Shown here in pieces: positions 41,601 to 48,914 of a stretch of DNA of 64,000 nucleotides (positions within the stretch are counted from its first letter, which is position 1; each line of letters opens with the position of its first letter). The stretch lies in the NCBI GenBank assembly GCA_028767165.1, contig JARACJ010000008.1, forward strand, positions 62,001 to 126,000. The letters are read 5' to 3'. The DNA comes from Proteobacteria bacterium DTSAM18 (GTDB lineage: Bacteria > Myxococcota_A > UBA796 > GCA-2862545). A program made the translations under genes and the position numbers. The notes below the pieces were generated by a model. It worked only from the letters and a program-made list of their open reading frames with translations, did not search any database and was not told where the DNA came from.

Positions 41601-44241
41601 TGATGTCCGTACCGCCTGCGAGCGTAAGGCCGAGCTCGGCGTTTCCCTGGGTAGTGCGCCAGGTAGTATGCGCCGTCGAGGTCGATCCTCCCGAAGACCC
41701 CAGGTAGACGTGGACGCCGCCATACTGCCGAGTACCCGTGACTCGTTCATCAAAGTGGGGCTCCCCGATGGCCATGTCGGCATGGCCGTCTCCATCGAGG
41801 TCACCCGCGCTCGTCACGGCCCAACCAAAGTGACCATAAGGCGAGGTTCCCAACCATTCCTGGGTCACGTCGAGCTCGGGACCTTCCGCGCCCCCCAGGT
41901 AGAGCAGCGCGCGACCGACCTCAGGCTCCAAGCCATCGGGAAATCCTGGATCACCGACCAGGATGTCGGCATAGCCGTCGCCATTGACATCGCCCGCGCC
42001 TGCAGGGGCGGCGTTAAGGTAGTAGTTGGTGTCTGCGCCCAATGAGATGCTCGAGACGTCGAGCGATGCCGGAAGTTCATTGGAACCAAGATAGAGCATG
42101 GCGGCGCCTGGACCAGTCGAGGCAATGGCACGGTGGCGCGGTGAGCCGGCGACGAAGTCGTCGAAACCGTCTCCGTTGACATCCCCCAAGTAGGCCAGGC
42201 TACTACCGAGCGCCCCGATTCTCCAACTCCATCCATCGAACAACAACCTAGGTTTTTCCAAGCGCCCTTGGTTGTTGCCTTCATACAAGTAGACTCGGCC
42301 CGCACACGCGCCGGTCCCATGGAAGCAATTTGCGCCGACAAGAAGGTCATCCACGCCATCACCGGTGAAGTCTCCCTTTGCGTCAACAGATGAACCAAAG
42401 GAATGGTTGTCGACACCAGCGTGCAGTGTGACGTCAGCGGCTGATGGGAGTCCGCTACTTGAACCAAGAAAGACGAATGCCATTCCAGATCCATCTGGCC
42501 CCAACGGCCCCTCATACGGTGCGCCGACAATGACATCAGTGAAGCCGTTGCCGTCGATGTCGCCTGAGCCTATGACGCTGCCGAAAAGCCTGTATGCTCC
42601 GCTACCCGAAAGTATGACATCGGTGGTGGCCGCAGGCCCGCTGTCGCTGCCTAGATACACCTCGACCTTGCCGTCGTTGCCGAATTCATCCCGGTGATAC
42701 GTCGTGCCAATTGCAATATCGTCGTACCCATCCCCGTTGACGTCGCCCACACCAGCGATGCCATCACCGAATTTCCGGAAGGACTCCACCCCACTCCACG
42801 TCCGATGCGCCACCGAGGAGATCCCGTTGGACGCTCCCAAAAACAGCCACACTTGCCCGGCATACGCATTGAAGGAGGTCGATGACACAAGAACATCGTC
42901 GTAGCCATCGCCGTTGACATCGCCCGCCATCGCGACTTTTCCGCCCATGAAGCCGCCTTCCTGTCCACCGTACCAAGTCTGCACCGCCGTGGTGGACAGG
43001 CCGCTGGACGAGCCGTAATACACGGCTGCGGCTCCCTGGAAGTTGAAAGAGGTCGCACTACCGTATCGAGGCGCTCCGACGACAAGGTCATCACAACCGT
43101 CGCCGTTCACGTCTCCGTCGCCAGCAATGGAGTTTCCAAAGTACTCGCCGGCCTGAGAACCAGTGAGTTCAACTGACGAAGTCTCCGCGAGGCCCTGATC
43201 ACTTCCGTTGAATACCAGGACCGCCCCCCCCCTCGAATCAAAAAGGGCGCCCACCGCAGCGTCTGGGAAGCCGTCACAATTGAAGTCACCGCGGGTCACT
43301 GAATGGCCCATGTATCTGCGGGTATCATCACCAGTGACCCGCCAGTCCCACTGGACCCACGTCGGATCCACATTCACAGGCCAGGCAGCACCACGGACAT
43401 CCGCCACCAAGGCGTATCCGTCCTCTGTGAGCTCGGCGTACACTGGCAATGCCTGTCCGTCGGCATCCCAAGCCCTCAGGTGCGTGCCCTCGAGTCCTTC
43501 GCCAGACCGCCCGAGGCCGATACCGTCCTTCGTGAGCGCGACCTCGGCACCGGCAACTTCCACTTCGATGCGCAACTCGGCGTCATCCCCCATAGGTGCA
43601 GCGACCGTCCACCCCTGGCGAAGCCCATTCTCGGAGTTGTCCCACCAGGCCAGGATATTCCCGTGGTCCGCCTCCGCTCGACGCAGGCAGTCTCCATGAA
43701 CATCGACGCGGCCATCAGGGGAACATACGCCCTCATGGCTCTTTCCGTCACCGACACCCTTGGTTCGCAAGGTGAACTCTGCATCCAGGTTTCCATGCGT
43801 GCGCACCACACCGCTTGACCGGGCACTCAAGGTCACGGAGCCGTCGTTCGCCATGACCATCTGGGTCCCGTCCGACGGATTGACCAGCCGGAGGCCCGCT
43901 GAAGTCGACTTCAGCTGATATTGCCCATCACGCATTCGTCGGTGGACCGTGAACCACCAGGAGTCCTCGACCTCTGGCGGGACCTCGGTTTTCGTCGGCA
44001 CGGCGCGCAAATTGGCCGACTGCCGACCGTTGGCCGACGAATTCTGAGCCTGCTCGTGCCCTTCGGAGTCACGCCAGTGGCGATCAAGGACTGGCGGGAC
44101 CGCGTTTGACGGGGAAGGCGCGTGTTTGTACTGAGTGTCCCCTCCATTTCCGCGTGAGTCGAGACGTTCGTGGGCCAACAGACCAAGCAGTCCCAACGCA
44201 CAGAACAAGCTGGCGGTTCGAATGAGGGGCTGGGTGGTCAT
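38632..44241 (-). CDS. Giant FG-GAP/integrin-like surface protein with PKD, Ig/Fn-like domains and MYXO-CTERM-like tail
   Basis: 1869 residues from ATG 44241 (MTTQPLIRTASLFCALGLLG, signal anchor); ATG 44262 is an alternative. After an N-terminal domain, about a dozen FG-GAP repeats (GDVNGDGYDDVLVS, GDINGDGHDDLVVGSPR and similar) build a calcium-binding propeller. Then come a PKD domain (PVTLTGSAADSGGNVLTYRW), cadherin-like Ig domains and Fn-type repeats, and finally GGGCSSIG, a membrane helix AWMMLLAVTILL and RRKES. It is an adhesin-like secreted protein. Base composition is clearly less GC-rich than neighbours, and the gene fills the space between two 44-bp direct repeats, indicating lateral acquisition. 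Confidence 0.88.
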   Translation of the reverse strand: MTTQPLIRTASLFCALGLLGLLAHERLDSRGNGGDTQYKHAPSPSNAVPPVLDRHWRDSEGHEQAQNSSANGRQSANLRAVPTKTEVPPEVEDSWWFTVHRRMRDGQYQLKSTSAGLRLVNPSDGTQMVMANDGSVTLSARSSGVVRTHGNLDAEFTLRTKGVGDGKSHEGVCSPDGRVDVHGDCLRRAEADHGNILAWWDNSENGLRQGWTVAAPMGDDAELRIEVEVAGAEVALTKDGIGLGRSGEGLEGTHLRAWDADGQALPVYAELTEDGYALVADVRGAAWPVNVDPTWVQWDWRVTGDDTRRYMGHSVTRGDFNCDGFPDAAVGALFDSRGGAVLVFNGSDQGLAETSSVELTGSQAGEYFGNSIAGDGDVNGDGCDDLVVGAPRYGSATSFNFQGAAAVYYGSSSGLSTTAVQTWYGGQEGGFMGGKVAMAGDVNGDGYDDVLVSSTSFNAYAGQVWLFLGASNGISSVAHRTWSGVESFRKFGDGIAGVGDVNGDGYDDIAIGTTYHRDEFGNDGKVEVYLGSDSGPAATTDVILSGSGAYRLFGSVIGSGDIDGNGFTDVIVGAPYEGPLGPDGSGMAFVFLGSSSGLPSAADVTLHAGVDNHSFGSSVDAKGDFTGDGVDDLLVGANCFHGTGACAGRVYLYEGNNQGRLEKPRLLFDGWSWRIGALGSSLAYLGDVNGDGFDDFVAGSPRHRAIASTGPGAAMLYLGSNELPASLDVSSISLGADTNYYLNAAPAGAGDVNGDGYADILVGDPGFPDGLEPEVGRALLYLGGAEGPELDVTQEWLGTSPYGHFGWAVTSAGDLDGDGHADMAIGEPHFDERVTGTRQYGGVHVYLGSSGGSTSTAHTTWRTTQGNAELGLTLAGGTDINGDGHDDLVVGSPRCRNNSNVEVGCIDVHRGSSSGISEQSSRTIWGAQSRGNFGGSLDVAGDVNADGYGDIIVGSHEFDIEDSTGAGRAMVFHGTPAGLSSVASTIFDGTDSIVHAGYSVAGLGDVDGDGYDDVAVSYPDEDARTGYVRVYRGGIGGVSNSAYAELSPHNYNRTGMYMGGVGDINGDDLNDLLIMLPINGWPATSADDDSSVVIAFYGSETAISSDPDWRGAPWMTTNDEEGVKIDGAGDVNGDGYDDFLMEIAGLPGGDGSKVILLMYGSIAGPSLDIPHTGPIIAPLADISVDEGSPVTLTGSAADSGGNVLTYRWDFGDGFDTTEGQSVSHSWGDDGEYLVVLTVDNGVGGVSKETFVLTVHNVPPVVTNEPPVDALEGTLYRWTPTVIDPGEDVLTFTLVAGPEGAALDSERGTVEWTPSAAQASRGYADFLVSVSDDEGGEDRLAWTVTVRWLDEDEDGLSDAWEEEHGLDPTDPSDALADGDGDGRDNLTEYADGTDPMTHEGPRVPVPLQPVQGEEVGTAYPLLSFQPGEHPLAVEESYEIRVYEDVALSIESTGVAGLTDSEWRVDVELLEDATLYWRVRATDEYTSSAWSPVAAFKVNVVQSVPTVPVPTFPIEGQIAATIPVNLQWIASTDLDGDAITYDVELRDEMGGLVAAGGVDDGGEAMVSYAFDGILVEDALYVWKVRAMDEHGNRSNWSEQAWFRFSSANGAPEGFAILEPRDGDVLLTTTPDVVLAEATDPEGGVVTHELELDMVETFDGEALIKVSMQGEGSGTLTWNPTDDGLELEERADWFARARAKDEVGVASPWDIVSFHVGQLEAAPGVPELLSPENGADVTVDDEVTFMALAPEDPNGDEVSIEFVLSRTRRLAGIIATEDGIVPLQGEATWRTVAPDSEGTLWWTARAEDTTGRVGDWATPRRLEIQAPSDRGRDTPTEPSGRSSGGGCSSIGRPPQAWMMLLAVTILLRRKES

Positions 44242-44497
44242 GGGTGCCTCGCATGGGGTCATTGAAGAGACTTCCCGCAAGGTGACGGCACGCCATGCAG
44301 GAACCTGCACACCTCCTTCCCCGGAATGTGTGGTTCCACCCAGCACGGCTTTCCATCCAGCTCGCACCGACAGCTGCTGACCGGACTGCTGCACCCGAGC
44401 CTTGTCGACCTGGCAGACCTCGGAGTTCATGCCCGACCTACTACGCGTTGCCATTGCAAGCCTGACCATTCATGCTGACATGGGTCCCCGCGTCCGC

Positions 44498-44541
44498 TTC
44501 ACCCCGGCCGGTCCAACCCCAACAGCGCCTTCGCCAGCGCC
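44498..44541. repeat. 44-bp direct repeat, right copy
   Basis: Exact copy of 38526-38569. It comprises the last codons and the TGA (plus-strand TCA at 44499-44501) of the SLOG-family gene. Together with the left copy it marks the ends of the inserted FG-GAP segment. No recombinase gene or terminal inverted repeats are visible between the copies. Confidence 0.9.
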
Positions 44542-45038
44542 ACCGCCTGACCGGCATCCCCCGCCCCGTGGATGATGTCGTCCCGGCGGTCGTCCAGCGC
44601 CTTGCCCGCCAGCTCCGACGCCCACCCCTCGTCGGTCATCAGGGCGATGATCGGCTTGCCGTGGCGCCAGGCCTGGGCGATCTCGCTCAGGGTGCCCGCG
44701 CCGCCGCCCACCGCGATGACCACGTCCGCCATGGCCACGAGGATGACGTTGCGGGCCTGGCCCATGCCCGTGGGGATCACCACGTCCACCCAGGGGTTCG
44801 CCTCCCCCCTGTCGAGTCCGGGCAGGATGCCGATCACGTCCCCCTCCCGCCACGCCTCCGAGAGCCGCGCGCCCCGGCTGACCGCCTCCATGACACCCGT
44901 CCGACCGCCGCTGGCGACCCGGAAACCGGCGTCCACCAGCAGGTGTCCCAGGCTGCGGGCCTGCGCGCAGGAGGCGTCGGAGGCCACGCCACCCCCCACG
45001 ATGACAGCGATATATCGTCGTTCCAACACCGTCTCCAC
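44499..45038 (-). CDS. SLOG/TIGR00725 family protein
   Basis: 179 residues. The Rossmann-like SLOG fold is shown by AVIVGGGVASDASCAQARSL, AGFRVASGGRTGVMEAVSRG and the GGAGTLSEI loop. This matches the TIGR00725 group; related LOG proteins cleave nucleotide monophosphates (cytokinin activation), but this subgroup has not been tied to one reaction. ATG 45038 begins METVLERRYIAVIVGG. The 3' end is duplicated at 38526-38569, so the gene served as, or became, the insertion point for the FG-GAP segment while keeping an intact product. Confidence 0.88.
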   Translation of the reverse strand: METVLERRYIAVIVGGGVASDASCAQARSLGHLLVDAGFRVASGGRTGVMEAVSRGARLSEAWREGDVIGILPGLDRGEANPWVDVVIPTGMGQARNVILVAMADVVIAVGGGAGTLSEIAQAWRHGKPIIALMTDEGWASELAGKALDDRRDDIIHGAGDAGQAVALAKALLGLDRPG

Positions 45039-45209
45039 GCTGCGACCACCCTCCCCGTCGGTCCGGACGGTCCGTCACGGAATGCGGCCCGGCCGAACCC
45101 CGAGGCTCCCCCCATGGCCGCTGCACCGCGGCAGGGGAAACGCGGCGCCCCCTCAGACCGGCTCCCGCTGATCCGATGACCGGGAGGTCCGAGGCCCGCG
45201 GAGCCCCCC

Positions 45210-45596
45210 ATGACCGTCCTGTTCGACAACCGGTTCGCCGAGATCAGCCACGAAGGCGACACCCTCACGCTCACCTGGCACCCCGAGACCTCCGCCATGT
45301 CCGAGGAGGAGTTCCAGATGGTGCTCCTGCAGTTCGCGGAGCTCGCGATGACCGAGGGCGTGCACCACCTGCTCATGAACCTGAAGGACCTCGGCTTCGT
45401 GCCCGAGCCCGGGTTCGACGCCTGGCGGGAGCAGGAGGTCATCCCCCGCTACAACACCGCCGACATCCGTCGCTTCGCCATGGTGTTCGCCCCCGGCCAC
45501 GTGCCGGGAGCGGCCCTGCAGGACCCGGGCGCCAGCTACGAGTGCGCCAACTTCGACGATGTCTCCGCCGCGGCGGCCTGGCTGTCCCAGGACTGA
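45210..45596 (+). CDS. Hypothetical STAS/SpoIIAA-like protein
   Basis: 128 residues; GGAG five bases before ATG 45210. The pattern NRFAEISHEGDTLTLTWHPE, then a helix EEEFQMVLLQFAELAMTEGV, strand HHLLMNLKDLGFV, helix and strand RRFAMVFAPGHVP recalls the STAS-like fold of small SpoIIAA-type proteins. No phosphorylatable serine motif is evident. Soluble and cytoplasmic. Function unknown. Confidence 0.65.
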   Translation: MTVLFDNRFAEISHEGDTLTLTWHPETSAMSEEEFQMVLLQFAELAMTEGVHHLLMNLKDLGFVPEPGFDAWREQEVIPRYNTADIRRFAMVFAPGHVPGAALQDPGASYECANFDDVSAAAAWLSQD

Positions 45597-45643
45597 GCCA
45601 CCCCAGGATGGAGCAGCCCTCACGCCGCCGCGGTGCGCAGCGC

Positions 45644-46303
45644 TCAGGCGGTCGCGGAGAGGAACCACGCGTCGCGCATGCTGGAGTAGGCCATGACCCG
45701 GTCCCGCACATCCGGCACCGTGCTCGCCACCACCGCCGGGTGCTTCACGAGGCGCTCGGCGTAGGCGCGCACCTTCGGCAGCCCCTCGAACAGCCCGAGC
45801 TGGGGCGCCTCCTCGTCGATCCAGAGCAGCCGCTGCAGCAGCGGGGCGGCCACGCAGTCGACCTGGGAGAATCCCCCCATGAACCAGCCATCGGCCGGGG
45901 TCTCCCCCTCGATCACGGCGAGTCCCTTGTGCAGGGTCTCCGCCGTGCCGCGCGCCTTCACCTCGTCGTCGCAGATGGAGAGCACGTAGGAGGGGCCGTA
46001 CAGATCGGACAGGGTGCTCACCCAGGCCCGCGAACGGGCGCGGTCGAAGGCGCTCTCGGGCAGCAGCGAGTTCTTGCCCACGGTCTCGTCGAGGTACTCG
46101 AGGATGGCCATCGACTCGAACAGCACGCCCTCGTCGGTGCGAAGCAGCGGCACCTTGCCCCGCGGCGAGATGGCCAGGAACCAGTCGGGCTTGTTCGCGA
46201 GATCGATGTACTCGATGTCGTGGTCGACACCGAGGTGCTGCAGCGCGATGGAACTGCGCTGCACGAAGGGACAGATATCAAAGGACACGAGCTGCAATGC
46301 CAT
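45644..46303 (-). CDS. Glutathione S-transferase family protein
   Basis: 219 residues. The thioredoxin-like N-terminal domain carries CPF (Cys11) in SFDICPFVQRSSIALQHLGV, as in omega/DHAR-type GSTs, with the cis-Pro region SPRGKVPLL and the glutathione-binding ESMAILEYLDE. The helical C-terminal domain includes WFMGGFSQVDCVAAPLLQR. A cysteine at the active site points to thiol transfer or reduction rather than classic conjugation. ATG 46303. Confidence 0.92.
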   Translation of the reverse strand: MALQLVSFDICPFVQRSSIALQHLGVDHDIEYIDLANKPDWFLAISPRGKVPLLRTDEGVLFESMAILEYLDETVGKNSLLPESAFDRARSRAWVSTLSDLYGPSYVLSICDDEVKARGTAETLHKGLAVIEGETPADGWFMGGFSQVDCVAAPLLQRLLWIDEEAPQLGLFEGLPKVRAYAERLVKHPAVVASTVPDVRDRVMAYSSMRDAWFLSATA

Positions 46304-46470
46304 GGGGCACCTCCGGGGCTCAGGTAGGACCGACACCTGGCGGGACAACCAGCGCTGGACCGACATGGTCTGTTTCACGGATGGACCGGGGCCCAGTCGG
46401 GGTGGAATGGTCCGACACAAGACCATACCGGACTGTACGCGTCACCGTACGCAGCTCCGCCGAGGCCCCC

Positions 46471-47259
46471 ATGAACGACGGCTCCTCGCCCATCCCTGGA
46501 CCCCACGCCCCCGCCGAGCCCGGCACCACCGACTTCGGCTTCCGCACCGTGCCCACGGCCGAGAAGGAAACCCTCGTCGGCGAGGTCTTCCGCAGCGTGG
46601 CCCCCCGCTACGACCTCATGAACGACGTGCTGAGCCTCGGCGTCCACCGGCGCTGGAAGCAGGCCACCGTCCACCTCTCCGGTGCCCGCCCGGGCCACAT
46701 GATCCTCGACCTCGCCGGCGGTACCGGCGACCTGTCCATGCTGTACGCCGGTCGTGTGGGACCCTCGGGGCACGTGGTGCTCGCCGACCTCAACCCGGCC
46801 ATGCTGTCGGTGGCCCGCCGCCGGATCGAGGCGGCCGGGCTCTCGGACCACGTGGACTGTGTCGAGGCCAACGCCGAGGCCCTGCCCTTTCGGCCCGACA
46901 CCTTCCACAGCGTCACGATCGGCTTCGGCCTGCGCAACGTCACACGCAAGGTCGAAGCCCTGCAGCAGTGCCTGCGGGTGCTCCGGCCCGGCGGCAGCCT
47001 CCTCGTGCTCGAGTTCTCCCGACCGCCCCGCCCCGTGCTCCGGGAGGCCTTCCACGCCTGGACGGCCCACGTGGTGCCCCGCCTCGGCCGCTGGGTCACC
47101 GGCGACGAGGCCAGCTACCGCTACCTCGCCGAGTCCATCCGCGTGCACCCGGATCAGCGAACCCTGCTCGCCATGATGGAGCGAGCAGGGTTCGAGGGGT
47201 GCCGGTTCCACAACCTGAGCGGAGGCGTGGTGGCGGTGCATGTGGGGCACAAGACCTGA
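46471..47259 (+). CDS. ubiE: UbiE/MenG-type quinone methyltransferase
   Basis: 262 residues. It catalyses C-methylation of the demethyl-quinone ring in menaquinone or ubiquinone synthesis. The family hallmarks are FRSVAPRYDLMNDVLSLGVH (40-59), WKQATV, the AdoMet motif LDLAGGTGD (79-87), NAEALPF, IGFGLRNVT and LVLEFSRP. The last segment HVGHKT is usual for UbiE. An inverted repeat ATGGTC/GACCAT at 46408-46427 lies in its 5' region. A Coq4-type gene occurs at 62 kb, so the cell probably makes ubiquinone, perhaps with menaquinone. Confidence 0.93.
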   Translation: MNDGSSPIPGPHAPAEPGTTDFGFRTVPTAEKETLVGEVFRSVAPRYDLMNDVLSLGVHRRWKQATVHLSGARPGHMILDLAGGTGDLSMLYAGRVGPSGHVVLADLNPAMLSVARRRIEAAGLSDHVDCVEANAEALPFRPDTFHSVTIGFGLRNVTRKVEALQQCLRVLRPGGSLLVLEFSRPPRPVLREAFHAWTAHVVPRLGRWVTGDEASYRYLAESIRVHPDQRTLLAMMERAGFEGCRFHNLSGGVVAVHVGHKT

Positions 47260-47262
47260 GGA

Positions 47263-47793
47263 TCAGCCCTCGCTGCCGTCGTGCATCCAGGCGGCGTGCT
47301 TCGGCGCCTTCTTGGTCTCGGCCCACTCGTTGAGCATGTCCCACTTCACGGCGTCGATGCGCTCGAGCAGATCGGGACGCCGGGCGTCGACGGACAGCTC
47401 GATGCGGTGGCCGTTGGGATCGAAGAAGTAGATGGAGCGGAACAGGGTGTGGTTGGTGGGGCCCACGACCTCGATGCCGTCGGCCTCGAGGCGCGCCTTG
47501 GCCTGCATCATCACCTCGTCGCTCTCGACCTCGAGGGCGAGGTGCTGCACCCACTCGGGGGTGTTCTCGTCGCGGCCCATGGGCTCGCGGGTGGGCAGCT
47601 CGAAGAACGCGAGGATGTTGCCCATGCCGGCGTCGAGGAAGACGTGCATGTAGGGATCGGGCTCACCGGTGGAGGGCACCTGATCCTCGGCGATGGCGAG
47701 CACGAAGCCCATGTCGAGGTACTTGCCGTACCACTCGACGGTCTCCTTGGCGTCCTTGCAGCGGTAGGCGACGTGGTGGATGCGCTTGATCAT
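47263..47793 (-). CDS. VOC superfamily (glyoxalase/dioxygenase-like) protein
   Basis: 176 residues. Two beta-alpha-beta-beta-beta modules: KRIHHVAYRCKDAKETVEWY with the metal-ligand His, and WVQHLALEVESDEVMMQAKA with a second His, ending in YFFDPNGHRIELSV with the Glu ligand. The layout is like glyoxalase I or extradiol-type VOC enzymes; the substrate is not determinable. GAGG is placed six bases before ATG 47793. The 3' end is 3 bases from ubiE, convergent. Confidence 0.9.
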   Translation of the reverse strand: MIKRIHHVAYRCKDAKETVEWYGKYLDMGFVLAIAEDQVPSTGEPDPYMHVFLDAGMGNILAFFELPTREPMGRDENTPEWVQHLALEVESDEVMMQAKARLEADGIEVVGPTNHTLFRSIYFFDPNGHRIELSVDARRPDLLERIDAVKWDMLNEWAETKKAPKHAAWMHDGSEG

Positions 47794-48028
47794 GGGATTC
47801 CTCGCGGCTCGGGTGGGGGGCGGCCTGCACACGTGGCGGCCTGCCGGACGTTCGTCTCACGGAGGCATTGTATCCACTGCCGGCGCGCCGGGGGGCCGCT
47901 GTCATCAGGGATGCGTCAAAAGGGTGCGGGACCGCTTTCGTCCCATTTTTCGCCTGCTTCCGTCGTTTCTGGGCAGCCCCCCGGCCGCGCCATGGTAGCC
48001 TGCCGCGTCACGTTGCAGGGAGAACCTC

Positions 48029-48910
48029 ATGAATGGCCCGCTCGTCCAGATCGCACTGCCCCTCGTGCTCGTCTTCATGATGATCACCATGGGCCTGTCC
48101 CTCACGGTGGCGGACTTCCGGCGGGTCGTCACCCGGCCGAGGGCGTTCTTCACGGGCGCGGTCAACCAGATGCTGCTGCTGCCCCTGGTCACCTTCTTCA
48201 TCGCCACCGCATCGGGCCTCGAGCCTCCGCTGGCGGCGGGCTTCATGATCCTCGCGGCCTGTCCCGGCGGCATCACGTCGAACGTGCTCACCTTCTACGC
48301 CAAGGGCGATCTCGCCCTGTCCATCACCCTCACGAGCGTCGTGAGCCTGCTCGGCTTCGTCACGGTGCCCCTCATCGTGGGCTTCTCCATCGCCCACTTC
48401 ATGGGCGCCGAGCAGGCCGTCGAGCCGCCCGCCGAGGTCATCGCCGGCTCGGTGTTCGCCCTCACGATCATCCCCGTGGCCCTCGGCATGCTGCTGGCCC
48501 GCTTCGCCAGCGGGCTCGCCCGACGCATCGAGCCGCTGATGAACAAGCTCAGCGCCCTGTTGTTCGTCGTGGTGGTCGTGGGCGCCGTGGCCGCCAACTG
48601 GGAGCTGTTCGTCACCAACGTCGCCACCCTGGGCGTCGCCTCCCTGTCGCTGTGCATCGTGATGATGACCGCCGGCTACTACACCGCGAAGGTGATGTCC
48701 CTCGATGCCCGCCAGGCCGTCTCCATCTCCCTGGAGACCGGCGTGCAGAACGCCACCATGGGCCTCGTCATCGGCGCGAGCATCCTCGGCTCCGACGCCC
48801 TGTCGCTTCCCTCGGCCATCTACGGCGTGTGCATGTACCTGCCCGCGCTCGTGTTCGTGGGGATGCTGCGCCGCCAGCTCCCCGATGCCGAGGCGCAGCT
48901 CGCCGCCTGA
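48029..48910 (+). CDS. Bile acid:sodium symporter (BASS) family transporter
   Basis: 293 residues with about ten membrane helices. BASS signatures are present: VFMMITMGLSLTVADF, AACPGGITSNVLTFYAKGD (the conserved crossover), LALTIIPVALG-type helix and SISLETGVQNATMGLVIGA. Family members import organic anions with sodium. The bacterial substrates are mostly unknown; bile acids are not implied. GGAG lies seven bases before ATG 48029. It is convergent with the BCCT transporter gene. Confidence 0.93.
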   Translation: MNGPLVQIALPLVLVFMMITMGLSLTVADFRRVVTRPRAFFTGAVNQMLLLPLVTFFIATASGLEPPLAAGFMILAACPGGITSNVLTFYAKGDLALSITLTSVVSLLGFVTVPLIVGFSIAHFMGAEQAVEPPAEVIAGSVFALTIIPVALGMLLARFASGLARRIEPLMNKLSALLFVVVVVGAVAANWELFVTNVATLGVASLSLCIVMMTAGYYTAKVMSLDARQAVSISLETGVQNATMGLVIGASILGSDALSLPSAIYGVCMYLPALVFVGMLRRQLPDAEAQLAA

Positions 48911-48914
48911 GGCC

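Noticed and set aside
40700-43400. Regular repeats within the FG-GAP gene as possible DNA repeats
   Set aside because: They encode protein repeats (GDVNGDGYDD type) with varied codons, so they are domain repeats, not DNA elements.
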